Shown piece by piece: positions 8,993-16,974 of a stretch of 58,485 nt of DNA. Positions within the stretch are counted from its first letter, which is position 1, and each line of letters starts with the position of its first letter. The position numbers and the translations under genes were made by a program. A model generated the notes under the pieces. The model worked only from the letters and a program-made list of their open reading frames with translations. It was not told where the DNA came from and did not search any database. Source of the stretch: Alphaproteobacteria bacterium UBA2966 (GTDB taxonomy: Bacteria > Pseudomonadota > Alphaproteobacteria > UBA2966); NCBI GenBank assembly GCA_002348365.1, contig DEBC01000172.1:21122-79606 (forward strand), in the 5' to 3' direction.

Positions 8993-9622
8993 TTACAGGA
9001 GCCGCGGCAGCTTATCCCGGAACTGCGGCAGCTCCAGGCAAGCGGCTTCAATCTTCATCAATGTCGAGAAGCCCGATACATCGACGTCAAAAACCTGCGC
9101 CGCACTCAGAAGCGACACCAGAAAGATATCGGCAACGGTTGGCGTGTCGCCGTGGCAGAACTTTCCCTTTGCATCACTGCTCGCCAATAACTCCTCTAGC
9201 GTCGCGAAGGAACGGCCGTACCAATGGGTCAACCACCGGCTCACCTCATCGGGCGTGTGGCCCATATCTTCGGCCAAGTACAGCCTGACACGACGATTGA
9301 TGATGGGATGGATTTCGCAATTGCAGATTTCCGCCAGCCCTCGCACCCTAGCCCGTGCAGCCGGATTGGCAGGCAATAACGCCGGCTCGGGATGTATCTC
9401 TTCCAGGTACTCCATGATGGCCATGGTTTGCGTGAGCACCAGATCGTCGTCCACCAATGCCGGCACTAATCCCTGCGGATTGATGGCGAGATACTTGGCC
9501 TCCAGGTGTTCCTTTCTATCAGGATCCATGAACACCGACTCATACGGGATCCCCTTGAGATCGAGAGCCACGCAAGCACGGTAGTGGGCCGATGATATTG
9601 GCCATCCGAAGAGTTTAATCAC
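8993..9622 (-). CDS. Glutathione S-transferase family protein, zeta/MaiA-like
   Basis: The thioredoxin-like N-domain (1-80) carries NPQGLVPAL (cis-Pro) and the glutathione-binding QTMAIMEYL. The helical C-domain (90-209) has HGDTPTVADIFLVSLL. The overall pattern is closest to zeta-class GST/maleylacetoacetate isomerase, which isomerises maleylacetoacetate in tyrosine breakdown. The zeta-class active-site S-S-C reads SSAHYR here, so the Cys is Ala. No homogentisate-pathway gene is nearby, so the substrate stays open. The start is GTG at 9622, 8 bases after the DUF3750 gene, indicating an operon with it and thiSG. Confidence 0.8.
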   Translation of the reverse strand: MIKLFGWPISSAHYRACVALDLKGIPYESVFMDPDRKEHLEAKYLAINPQGLVPALVDDDLVLTQTMAIMEYLEEIHPEPALLPANPAARARVRGLAEICNCEIHPIINRRVRLYLAEDMGHTPDEVSRWLTHWYGRSFATLEELLASSDAKGKFCHGDTPTVADIFLVSLLSAAQVFDVDVSGFSTLMKIEAACLELPQFRDKLPRLL

Positions 9623-9630
9623 GACACGTG

Positions 9631-10419
9631 CTACTTCATGCCCAGCCGCCCAAGGCCAGGTAATTTCAATGCCGGGGGCTGAAGATCAATGCCAACGACC
9701 AGCCCCAGAATATTCAGTTCAATACCCTCCTTCAGCGCGGCCATAACCCCGATGAGCCCCAAAAGCGAAAATTGAAAACCCGTTCCGCTTGGTGTTGGGC
9801 CTACCACTGACCCGTTCGCGAGATAGTCCTTGCCAACCGCCGTCGGCGGCAGGTCGATTTCCAGTTCCGGCACCTGACGACCGACAAATGCGGTGAAGGT
9901 GTTGCTGTTGGGTCCAGGCCAGGTTCTGTAGGTATTGGCATACGGGTAGGCATCCACTGCGGCTTCCACCTTGTCGATGAGTTCTTCGACGCCATCACCC
10001 CGAAGATCTACCAGCAAGTCGGGATAGTTGGAGAACCACATCGCGTCCGGCCGTCCCGGACCGCGGACCAATGTCGAATTGCCGCGATACAGATACCAGC
10101 CGATGATCTCATACCGCGTATAGTGATCCGCGTTGGAGCGCTTGCTGGTAATCCACGTGTGTACTGCTACGGAACCCCGTAATCCCCACGCCCGTGCCGC
10201 GTACACCTGGATCACGGCTTCCGGAGTCAATGCAGGGTCCGGCGCCTGTCCGGTCGACACGTGGCTGGCGGTACTCCAGTGAGGCCGCTCCCTCAGCGCG
10301 AGCCGCGCCGAAGACACCAATATCGGTGCGACGACCAACCCGAGGACAATCCAGAGCGTCACACGCCGCCAGCCGAATCTACGCGATCTCTTAGGAACAG
10401 GTGCATCGTCACTGGTCAT
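9631..10419 (-). CDS. DUF3750 domain membrane-anchored protein
   Basis: Unknown function. One N-terminal membrane anchor (about residues 19-40: VTLWIVLGLVVAPILVSSA) is preceded by an Arg/Lys-rich cytoplasmic stretch. The DUF3750 domain follows (about 65-240) with conserved-looking Trp/Tyr/His motifs such as AVHTWITSK, EIIGWYLYRG and YRTWPGPNSNTF. These suggest an extracytoplasmic enzyme-like domain, but no known catalytic set is recognised. ATG at 10419 lies 18 bases after the thiSG stop. Confidence 0.8.
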   Translation of the reverse strand: MTSDDAPVPKRSRRFGWRRVTLWIVLGLVVAPILVSSARLALRERPHWSTASHVSTGQAPDPALTPEAVIQVYAARAWGLRGSVAVHTWITSKRSNADHYTRYEIIGWYLYRGNSTLVRGPGRPDAMWFSNYPDLLVDLRGDGVEELIDKVEAAVDAYPYANTYRTWPGPNSNTFTAFVGRQVPELEIDLPPTAVGKDYLANGSVVGPTPSGTGFQFSLLGLIGVMAALKEGIELNILGLVVGIDLQPPALKLPGLGRLGMK

Positions 10420-10437
10420 TGCGAGGTATGCGTGTGA

Positions 10438-11436
10438 TCAAATGAGCCCGCCGACAGGGGAAGAAGGATCCGCATACATTTTCCGTGGCATGCGGCCGGC
10501 CAAGTATGCTAGCCGTCCGGACTGGACGGCGAGTTTCATCGCCTCAGCCATCGCGATCGGATCGTCGGCATGGGCAATTGCCGTGTTCATCAGAACGCCG
10601 TCACATCCGAGCTCCATTGCGAATGTTGCATCGGATGCCGTTCCCACGCCGGCATCGACGAGTACCGGCACTTGAGCCTGTTCGACAATGATTTTGATGT
10701 TGATCGGATTTTGTAGTCCGAGACCTGAACCTATAGGTGCGCCCAGGGGCATAATCGCCGACGCCCCCGCCTCTTCGAGACGCTTGGCGTACAGAGGGTC
10801 ATCGGAACAATAAACCATGACGTCGAAACTTTCCTGGACGAGAAGATGAGTTGCCTTCAAGGTTTCGATCATGTCGGGGTACAGGGTCTTTTCGTCCCCA
10901 AACACTTCGAGTTTCACCAGGTTCCAGCCGCCTGCCTCCCGAGCAAGACGTAGAGTTCGGAGCGCCTCTTCCGCCGTGAAACACCCTGCGGTATTCGGCA
11001 AATAGGTATATTTCTTGGGGTCGACGTAATCGATCAACATGGGCTGATCGGGGTTCGTCACGTTCACCCGCCGAACTGCCACGGTGACGATATCGGCACC
11101 CGATACCTCGATGGCGCGTCGGGTTTCTTCAAAATCTTTATACTTGCCCGTGCCGACGACCAGTCGCGAGTGAAACTCGCGCCCCGCCACAACGAACGGA
11201 TCCGCCTCTTGAGATGGACCGCTCTCTTCGGCGGCGCTGCCGCCACCGATAAAATGCACGACCTCCAGCTGATCACCGTCGCTGATCTCCGTGCCGTCGT
11301 AGGCTGACCGAGGCACTATCTCGAGGTTGCGTTCGAGCGCCACCTTTCGGGCGTCTATGCCGAGTTCACCGAGTAGTTGTGACACGGTCATGGAGCGTTC
11401 AAATTCTCGCTCTTCGCCGTTTACGGTGACTCGCAT
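10438..11436 (-). CDS. thiG: Fused sulfur carrier ThiS - thiazole synthase ThiG
   Basis: Makes the thiazole phosphate of thiamine from DXP, dehydroglycine (or its imine) and the ThiS thiocarboxylate. Residues 1-66 are a complete ThiS fold ending VVHFIGGG. A short acidic linker (about 67-82) joins ThiG (83-332), with the Schiff-base Lys in WNLVKLEVFGD and phosphate-binding glycines in ALGAPIGSGLG-type and VDAGVGTASD motifs. In stand-alone ThiS the C-terminal Gly-Gly carries the sulfur, but here it is internal. ThiSG fusions are annotated in other proteobacteria, so this is probably not an error. ATG at 11436 follows AAGGA. No TPP riboswitch signature is seen upstream. Confidence 0.92.
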   Translation of the reverse strand: MRVTVNGEEREFERSMTVSQLLGELGIDARKVALERNLEIVPRSAYDGTEISDGDQLEVVHFIGGGSAAEESGPSQEADPFVVAGREFHSRLVVGTGKYKDFEETRRAIEVSGADIVTVAVRRVNVTNPDQPMLIDYVDPKKYTYLPNTAGCFTAEEALRTLRLAREAGGWNLVKLEVFGDEKTLYPDMIETLKATHLLVQESFDVMVYCSDDPLYAKRLEEAGASAIMPLGAPIGSGLGLQNPINIKIIVEQAQVPVLVDAGVGTASDATFAMELGCDGVLMNTAIAHADDPIAMAEAMKLAVQSGRLAYLAGRMPRKMYADPSSPVGGLI

Positions 11437-11473
11437 CGTGCGCCAATTCCTTCAAGTGTGGTGACCCGCAGTA

Positions 11474-11502
11474 AGTATGGGTTTACTCGCTAGCGCTTTC
11501 AA
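11474..11502 (-). promoter_or_regulatory. Candidate sigma-70 promoter of thiSG-DUF3750-GST
   Basis: On the minus strand TTGAAA and CATACT are separated by 17 bases, ending about 37 bases before the thiSG ATG. Pattern match only. Confidence 0.4.
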
Positions 11503-11570
11503 GTTGCGCGCACAGGTTTATTCCCGCGCCGCTGCACGCACCCACATCCCTGCTTGTCGATTTGAGGCTG

Positions 11571-11918
11571 CTAGCCCACTTTCAGACCGTCACCCCAGCC
11601 CTGAAAAATTACGTAGAACGCGATGGCCACGACGACGCCGACTCCAATTTTCAACCAGATCGAGTAGTACCACTCCTTCGGGACTTCGAAGTCGTCTCGT
11701 TCATCTGGAACTTCTGCCCAATCGTCGTCCAACAATTCCCGACGTCGGTTGGCTACGAACTGTTTGTCCTCATCGGACCAGCCGGTTTCATCCAACTCTT
11801 CGGACACTTCTTGACGTCTTTCTTCGGTCTTTTCACGCATTCGTTCACGCTCGGATTGAACTTCCGCGCGTCGCTCTTCCAATGTTTTCTTTCGAGGCTT
11901 TTCGGCCGGTACTGCCAT
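11571..11918 (-). CDS. Small unknown protein: charged coiled coil plus one membrane segment
   Basis: I do not recognise a family. The protein has 115 residues. Residues 1-60 are extremely charged and helical (repeated ERR, EER, EVQSER patterns), consistent with a coiled coil. Residues 61-85 are acidic. One hydrophobic segment (about 86-106: WLKIGVGVVVAIAFYVIF) is followed by a short tail, giving a C-terminal anchor with the charged part probably cytoplasmic. Translation is supported by a strong Shine-Dalgarno (GAGGGGGG) about 8 bases before ATG 11918. It lies 134 bases upstream of thiSG on the same strand. Confidence 0.72.
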   Translation of the reverse strand: MAVPAEKPRKKTLEERRAEVQSERERMREKTEERRQEVSEELDETGWSDEDKQFVANRRRELLDDDWAEVPDERDDFEVPKEWYYSIWLKIGVGVVVAIAFYVIFQGWGDGLKVG

Positions 11919-12392
11919 TTAGATTCCCCCCCTCTCGGCAAACCTAATGTTTGTTGAAGTCCGCACCCTTCCCCGGATACGCGAAGGCCGCAGCCCCTTA
12001 CAGGGCCCACGGCCGGCCGAACCTTCAACGCTTTCATGAGCCTCACCACACGCTCACCACAAGAAGCGAATTGGAATGAGGCCCGCCCATGGTCTCAGCC
12101 CAGACAACTCTCAAGCTACTCACACCCATCCTTAGCAAATCATCCCAAAAAGAGACGTTTGCATGTCAGTTGGATCAGCACGATACAGATTCGCTACCAC
12201 AGGACCACGCACAACGAATCCAATCACACATACCGCAAGTGTTGTGCCATTGCATTCAGAAAATTCAATTTATGCTATTTGGCATCAAAAGTTGCCGGTT
12301 TCGTGGCAAACTCACACGCGCCATTGCACCGCAGGTTGCCCGTGCTATAACCGTCCGGTCCCGTGCCCGTCTCCTAAACCGTGAACATTCCC
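11919..12392. other. 474-base divergent intergenic region before aroQ
   Basis: No supported gene. Three overlapping plus-strand reading frames at 12036-12418 have no Shine-Dalgarno and no family resemblance. A GC-rich hairpin (GGCCG at 11986-11990 with CGGCC at 12010-12014, plus GCCC/GGGC inside) has no T-run. A small TTGCC/GGCAA hairpin lies at 12292-12309. The good aroQ promoter is at 12324-12351. Confidence 0.45.
12324..12351 (+). promoter_or_regulatory. Candidate sigma-70 promoter of aroQ-accB-accC-aat
   Basis: TTGCAC (12324-12329), a 16-base spacer and TATAAC (12346-12351). Transcription would begin near 12358, about 35 bases before the aroQ ATG. Confidence 0.55.
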
Positions 12393-12839
12393 ATGAGCAC
12401 AAAGATACTCGTACTTAATGGACCGAATCTTAATCTGTTGGGAACCCGGGAACCCCACATCTATGGCAACGAGACTCTGGACGACGTGCAATTCATGACG
12501 GAAGCGCGAGCCCGAGAGCTGGGCTTGGAGGTCGAGTTTCGGCAAAGCAATTCAGAGAGCGAAATTGTGGACTGGATTCAGTCCGCGAAAGGTACGGCCC
12601 ACGGTATTATCATCAACGCCGGGGCCTATACACACACCTCCATCGCCATACTTGATGCGCTGATTGCGGTGTCTCTACCCGTGGTCGAGGTGCATCTGTC
12701 GAACCTCTTCAAGCGCGAAGAGTTCCGGCACCATTCATTTATTACATCTGCTGCGGCCGGCCTGATTACGGGATTCGGAGCCAAGGGTTATCCGCTGGCC
12801 GTCGAAGCCATGTCTTCGATCCTCCAAGACGCAGCCTAG
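12393..12839 (+). CDS. aroQ: Type II 3-dehydroquinate dehydratase
   Basis: Third step of the shikimate pathway: trans-dehydration of 3-dehydroquinate to 3-dehydroshikimate, as a cytoplasmic dodecamer in the family. Visible motifs are GPNLNLLGTREP, the catalytic Tyr in HIYGNETL, INAGAYTHTSIAILDAL and the His of EVHLSNLFKREEFRHHS. The length of 148 residues is standard. ATG 12393 (MSTKILVLNGPN) fits the family; an in-frame GTG at 12381 would add four residues. First gene of the accB-accC-aat run, with 29 bases to accB, an order common in alphaproteobacteria. Confidence 0.94.
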   Translation: MSTKILVLNGPNLNLLGTREPHIYGNETLDDVQFMTEARARELGLEVEFRQSNSESEIVDWIQSAKGTAHGIIINAGAYTHTSIAILDALIAVSLPVVEVHLSNLFKREEFRHHSFITSAAAGLITGFGAKGYPLAVEAMSSILQDAA

Positions 12840-12868
12840 GACGAGACGAATTAGCAGGTGCTGAGGTA

Positions 12869-13327
12869 ATGGCGAACAACCCCGAACTCGACAAAGACCT
12901 GATCCGAGAGCTCGCCGAGTTGCTCGACGAAACTGCATTGACCGAGATTGAGTGGACCCAGGGTGATCGAACAGTACGCGTTGCGCGTCAATCGGGCACC
13001 GCGGTCGCCAGCGCGGCCGCACTGCCACCTGCCGCGTCGACCGCCCCTGTCGAAGCCGCAGCCGAGCCGGCCACCGTCGACCACGCCAGCCACCCCGGCG
13101 CCATACTGTCGCCGATGGTGGGCACGGCCTACGTCGCACCCGAACCCGGTGCCACTCCATTCGTTCAGGCGGGTGCGCAGGTTTCGGAGGGACAGACCGT
13201 CCTGATCATCGAGGCAATGAAAACGATGAACCCCATCCCCGCGCCCAAGAGCGGAACCATCCGTCAGATTTTGGTGAGCGATGGGGTGCCCGTCGAATAT
13301 GGCGAAGTCCTGATGATCGTCGAATAG
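12869..13327 (+). CDS. accB: Biotin carboxyl carrier protein of acetyl-CoA carboxylase
   Basis: Carries biotin between the carboxylase and carboxyltransferase parts of acetyl-CoA carboxylase, the first committed step of fatty acid synthesis. The N-terminal helical part (1-40) is followed by an Ala/Pro-rich mobile linker (about 41-75) and the biotinyl domain (76-152). The biotin acceptor is Lys 118 in IEAMKTMN. ATG 12869 follows GAGG. Length is 152 residues, with accC 78 bases downstream. Confidence 0.96.
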   Translation: MANNPELDKDLIRELAELLDETALTEIEWTQGDRTVRVARQSGTAVASAAALPPAASTAPVEAAAEPATVDHASHPGAILSPMVGTAYVAPEPGATPFVQAGAQVSEGQTVLIIEAMKTMNPIPAPKSGTIRQILVSDGVPVEYGEVLMIVE

Positions 13328-13405
13328 GGCTTCGTTCAGTGGTGCCGAATTCCCAAGGCCTCGTCCCGAGCCGCTGCGAATCATTCATACGGGGCATCAG
13401 GTCCC

Positions 13406-14752
13406 ATGATTGAAAAAGTGCTCATCGCGAACCGTGGAGAGATCGCCCTCCGCATTCACCGTGCCTGCCGCGAGATGGGTATCGCCACGGTCGCGGTCCA
13501 TTCCACCGCCGACTCGGAGGCCATGTGGGTCAGGCTGGCAGATGAGACCGTTTGCATCGGGCCCCCAGAGGCAAACAAGAGTTACCTGAACATACCGGCA
13601 ATCATTTCGGCAGCCGAAGTTGCCGGTGCCAACGCCATCCATCCCGGATACGGTTTTCTGTCGGAGAACGCGCGGTTTGCCTCGATCGTGGAAGAACATG
13701 GCATCACGTTCATAGGTCCCAAGCCCGAGCATATCCGTGCCATGGGTGACAAAGTCCTCGCCAAGAGCACGATGAAAGAGCTCGGCGTACCTGTCGTGCC
13801 GGGATCAGACGGAGCGGTCGATAAGGTTGAAGACGCCCGAGAAGTTGCGGAAGCCATCGGCTACCCGGTCTTGATCAAAGCATCTGCAGGCGGAGGCGGA
13901 CGCGGCATGAAAGTCGCGCAGGGGCGGCAAGAAATCGATCAAGCCTTTCAGACGGCGCGGAGTGAAGCGCGGGCTGCATTTGGAGACGACGCCGTCTACA
14001 TCGAGAAATTCGTGGCCACCCCGCGTCACATCGAAGTTCAGATCATGGCAGACGCTCACGGTAACGTGGTGCACCTCGGTGAGCGCGACTGCTCATTACA
14101 AAGGAGACACCAAAAAATCCTGGAGGAAGCGCCCTCGCCACAACTGCATCCCGATGCGCGCGAGGAGATTGGACTTCGCGTCACGACCGCCATTCAAGCG
14201 CTCGGTTACCGGGGCGCCGGCACGGTCGAGTTTCTCTATGCCGATGGCGCGTTTTACTTCATCGAAATGAATACGCGCCTCCAGGTTGAACACCCGGTCA
14301 CCGAGATGATCACCGGCATCGATATTGTGCAGGAACAGATTCGCGTTGCCGCCGGCGAACCTCTGTCATACACGCAGTCCGATGTTTCGTTCGCTGGTCA
14401 CGCAATCGAATGTCGGATCAACGCGGAAGATCCGTTGACCTTCGCCCCGGCGCCCGGAACGATAACCGATTATCACCCTCCAGGGGGCCTGGGTGTCCGA
14501 GTCGATTCGGCCGTGTACGCGGGTTATCGGGTACCCCCATTTTACGACAGCTTGATTGCAAAGTTGGTCGTGCATGGGGCGACCCGTGAAGAATGCCTGA
14601 TGCGCTTGAACCGTGCGCTGGAGGAGTACGTGATCGGGGGTATTCGAACGACCACGCCCATCCATCAAGCGTTGATGGTCAACGATGAATTCCGGGACGG
14701 CCGTTACAATATCCATTGGCTGGAGGAGTTCATCGAACAACGCGCAGAATGA
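13406..14752 (+). CDS. accC: Biotin carboxylase subunit of acetyl-CoA carboxylase
   Basis: ATP-grasp enzyme that carboxylates the biotin on AccB using bicarbonate and ATP. It opens MIEKVLIANRGEIALR. The glycine-rich ATP loop is AGGGGRGMK, and the active-site region FIEMNTRLQVEHPVTEMITG holds the metal Glu residues and catalytic Arg. The length of 448 residues is standard. Its stop codon overlaps the aat start by four bases (ATGA at 14749), so the two are translationally coupled. Confidence 0.97.
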   Translation: MIEKVLIANRGEIALRIHRACREMGIATVAVHSTADSEAMWVRLADETVCIGPPEANKSYLNIPAIISAAEVAGANAIHPGYGFLSENARFASIVEEHGITFIGPKPEHIRAMGDKVLAKSTMKELGVPVVPGSDGAVDKVEDAREVAEAIGYPVLIKASAGGGGRGMKVAQGRQEIDQAFQTARSEARAAFGDDAVYIEKFVATPRHIEVQIMADAHGNVVHLGERDCSLQRRHQKILEEAPSPQLHPDAREEIGLRVTTAIQALGYRGAGTVEFLYADGAFYFIEMNTRLQVEHPVTEMITGIDIVQEQIRVAAGEPLSYTQSDVSFAGHAIECRINAEDPLTFAPAPGTITDYHPPGGLGVRVDSAVYAGYRVPPFYDSLIAKLVVHGATREECLMRLNRALEEYVIGGIRTTTPIHQALMVNDEFRDGRYNIHWLEEFIEQRAE

Positions 14753-15399
14753 CGCAGCTCACACCAGAGATCGTATTGCAAGCGTACATGCGGGGCGTCT
14801 TTCCGATGGCCGAGAGCCGACACGACCCAACGTTGTATTGGATTGACCCGGAAATGCGCGGCGTGATTCCTCTGGACCGTTTCCACGTTCCACGGCGGCT
14901 CGCCCGCACTGTTCGGAGCCGTTCCAATACCGTGCATGTTGATCGGGACTTCGTGGCAGTCATCTCGGCTTGTGCCGAACCCGGCCGTGATCGACAAAAC
15001 ACCTGGATCAACGATGAGATTATCGACCTCTATACCAAGCTTCATGACATGGGCTTCGCCCATAGCGTGGAGTGCTGGGAGAATGACAAGCTTGTCGGCG
15101 GGCTCTATGGAATTTCAATCCGAGGCGCGTTTTTTGGCGAAAGCATGTTCAGCCTGGTGCGGGACGCCAGCAAGATTGCACTGGTGCACCTCGTCGACCG
15201 CCTGCGATCTGGGGGCTACAGCCTGCTCGACGTTCAATTCGTAACGTCACATCTCAAGAACTTCGGCGCCATCGAGATCCCGCGATCGGACTATCATGAG
15301 TGTCTTGCACTGGCTCTCAGGCTGGACGGCAATTTTTATTCGCTCGCAGAACCGTCGGACAAATCAGCGATCTTGCAGTCGACAACCCAGATGTCATAG
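14749..15399 (+). CDS. aat: Leucyl/phenylalanyl-tRNA-protein transferase
   Basis: Adds Leu or Phe to N-terminal Arg or Lys of proteins, marking them for ClpS-ClpAP (N-end rule). Family motifs are YMRGVFPMAES, WIDPEMRGVIPLDRFH, ECWENDKLVGGLYGISIRGAFFGESMFS and LLDVQFVTSHLKNFGAIEIPR. The start is the ATG overlapping accC, giving 216 residues. A longer reading from 14716 lies inside accC. The 3' end overlaps the convergent DUF2155 gene by 64 bases. Confidence 0.94.
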   Translation: MTQLTPEIVLQAYMRGVFPMAESRHDPTLYWIDPEMRGVIPLDRFHVPRRLARTVRSRSNTVHVDRDFVAVISACAEPGRDRQNTWINDEIIDLYTKLHDMGFAHSVECWENDKLVGGLYGISIRGAFFGESMFSLVRDASKIALVHLVDRLRSGGYSLLDVQFVTSHLKNFGAIEIPRSDYHECLALALRLDGNFYSLAEPSDKSAILQSTTQMS

Positions 15400-15743
15400 A
15401 CCGCGTGCTCCAGTGCTGACAGTGCCGGGCTCGACGCGAACATCCAACCACTGAAAACAAGCTGCGGCGGTTCTCCCGGCTTGTCGTCGATGATCTCGAG
15501 GAACGCGGTTGTTTCGGGCGTCTCTTCGGGTGGCCGCTTGTGGCAGGTCCGAGCAGTAATCACCAGAGTCCCGAATGCAACCTCCTCACCGATGGGCGCT
15601 TGGATAGGTGAGATGCGGGCCGTGACCTTGTCGAGACCCTGCAGCACCGCAACCTTGACCGATTGCGCGTTTGCAGGAGCGAAGGCGAAACAGCTACAGA
15701 TTGCGGCGCAGAGCAGAGGATGCGTTTGTTGCCACCTCTTCAT
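15336..15743 (-). CDS. DUF2155 exported protein
   Basis: Function unknown. The signal peptide (1-26) ends APANA/QS. The DUF2155 core is recognised from the near-diagnostic LVFSGWMFASSPALSALEHAVYDIWVVDCK and a TLVITARTCHKRPPEE stretch with two Cys that could form a disulfide. The family is largely alphaproteobacterial and commonly sits beside aat and NDUFA12-type genes, as here. Its ATG overlaps the upstream methyltransferase stop (ATGA). The C-terminus overlaps aat on the other strand by 64 bases. Confidence 0.88.
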   Translation of the reverse strand: MKRWQQTHPLLCAAICSCFAFAPANAQSVKVAVLQGLDKVTARISPIQAPIGEEVAFGTLVITARTCHKRPPEETPETTAFLEIIDDKPGEPPQLVFSGWMFASSPALSALEHAVYDIWVVDCKIADLSDGSASE

Positions 15744-16534
15744 CGGAGATGCGCCGAGAAACGCAGCCTCACGTAGTCGACCGACCAGCCGCCGTCGGCT
15801 TGTTGCAATGAAGCGCGCGAGGCATCACGAACATCCGAGATGATCTCATCTCGTTCTTCGGCGGGCACCACGGCCAGAAAGCTACCCGCCAAGGTCTGGA
15901 TCCAATCTCCCAGATCACCAGGGATTGGCGTTGGACGCGGAATCAACGCGATTGAGTCTACCGAGAACCCTCCATCCTGGAGCAAGGCCCGGTAGTCGCT
16001 ATCGGAAGGGAAAAACCAAGGGTCTGCGCCACTGCCATCGTGACCTTGGCGGTCCAGTGCGGCAACGAGTGCGCGACGCACGGTATCGACGTTACCGGCA
16101 CCCCCAAACTCTCCGACGAAGCGCCCCCCCGGCTTGAGAGCACGCGCAACACCACTGATCACTTCTTCTGGCGGACTGATCCAATGAAGGACAGCGTTGC
16201 TGAACACGGCATCGAATTCCCGGTCAAACTCGAGACTCCGCGCATCCCCTATTCGAGCATCCAGACCACGGGCCTGTGCGGCCGAGATCTGGGACTCGCT
16301 TGCATCGATTGCGACGACAGTCGCGCCGGCCTCGGCAATTTGCTCGGTCAATGCACCGTCGCCACAACCGAGGTCGAGTATTCGCAGGCCCGCTACCGGT
16401 CCGAGAAGTTCGACCACGGGACTGCCAAGATCAGACACGAAACGAGCGTTTCGTGCGTAGCAGCCCGCATCCCAGTCCTGGCGGGCACTTGCCTTGGCCC
16501 GCGCTTTCGCAGTTCGCGCGGTGTCACTCGTCAC
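15740..16534 (-). CDS. Class I SAM-dependent methyltransferase
   Basis: Rossmann-fold methyltransferase. Motif I is ILDLGCGDGALTEQI (about residues 52-66), followed by VVAIDASESQI (motif II), an acidic motif III and FDAVFSNAVLHWI (motif IV). The opening DWDAGCYARNARFVSDLG and the trans-aconitate-methyltransferase-like core suggest a small-molecule methyltransferase, but the substrate is unknown. Start GTG 16534. It overlaps the DUF2155 gene by four bases and lies 50 bases after the NDUFA12 gene, giving a three-gene minus-strand unit. Confidence 0.85.
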   Translation of the reverse strand: MTSDTARTAKARAKASARQDWDAGCYARNARFVSDLGSPVVELLGPVAGLRILDLGCGDGALTEQIAEAGATVVAIDASESQISAAQARGLDARIGDARSLEFDREFDAVFSNAVLHWISPPEEVISGVARALKPGGRFVGEFGGAGNVDTVRRALVAALDRQGHDGSGADPWFFPSDSDYRALLQDGGFSVDSIALIPRPTPIPGDLGDWIQTLAGSFLAVVPAEERDEIISDVRDASRASLQQADGGWSVDYVRLRFSAHLR

Positions 16535-16584
16535 TGAATTTCACTTCCCGGGAATTGAACGGACAATCTCTGCTGGAGTCCGCC

Positions 16585-16974
16585 TCAACTCGGCTGCCAA
16601 GGTTCGTAGTCACCAGTGGTTGAGTCTCTCCGACTACCCTTTGTGACCGCACCCGGAGGCTGGTAGGCCGACGGCGTACCCGTGAGGTTCGCCACGTGTG
16701 GCTTTTCCCAATCCCGGCGTGATGCGTCTTCGACCGGAACCTCGTCAGACGTGTGATGCAACCAGGCGTGCCACTCTGCCGGGACCTTCGAACCTTCTAC
16801 TTCGCCGTGATAGAGAACCCAGCGCCGACGGCGATGTCCCGCTGGAGCGCTCTTCTCTTGAAAATACCTGTTCCCGTAACAATCGACCCCCACGGGTTCC
16901 CCTTTTCGCCAAGTGAACAGCGCTGTTCCCAAAGTCTCGCGCTTCCACCAAGTCAGGAAGTCCAGAACTCCCAT
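16585..16974 (-). CDS. NADH:ubiquinone oxidoreductase accessory subunit, NDUFA12 family
   Basis: Homologue of mitochondrial B17.2/NDUFA12, a supernumerary subunit of respiratory complex I found in alphaproteobacteria. Family signatures are WWKRETLGTALFTWRKGEPVG, GVDCYGNRYFQEK and RRWVLYHGEVEGSKVPAEWHAWLHH. ATG 16974 (MGVLDFLTWW) fits the family, with TTGGAGTG upstream. GTG 16986 would add four residues but would fuse with that Shine-Dalgarno. Length 129 residues. No nuo genes are in the window, so it is unlinked from the main complex I operon here. Confidence 0.92.
   Translation of the reverse strand: MGVLDFLTWWKRETLGTALFTWRKGEPVGVDCYGNRYFQEKSAPAGHRRRRWVLYHGEVEGSKVPAEWHAWLHHTSDEVPVEDASRRDWEKPHVANLTGTPSAYQPPGAVTKGSRRDSTTGDYEPWQPS

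Noticed and set aside
11437..11570. TPP riboswitch upstream of thiSG
   Set aside because: No CTGAGA element or partner on the minus strand in this 134-base gap.
11986..12014. GC-rich hairpin as a terminator or small RNA
   Set aside because: No T-run on either strand, interrupted stem, and no promoter associated.
12036..12418. Three overlapping plus-strand ORFs before aroQ
   Set aside because: No Shine-Dalgarno, low-complexity composition, and they overlap the aroQ promoter and start.
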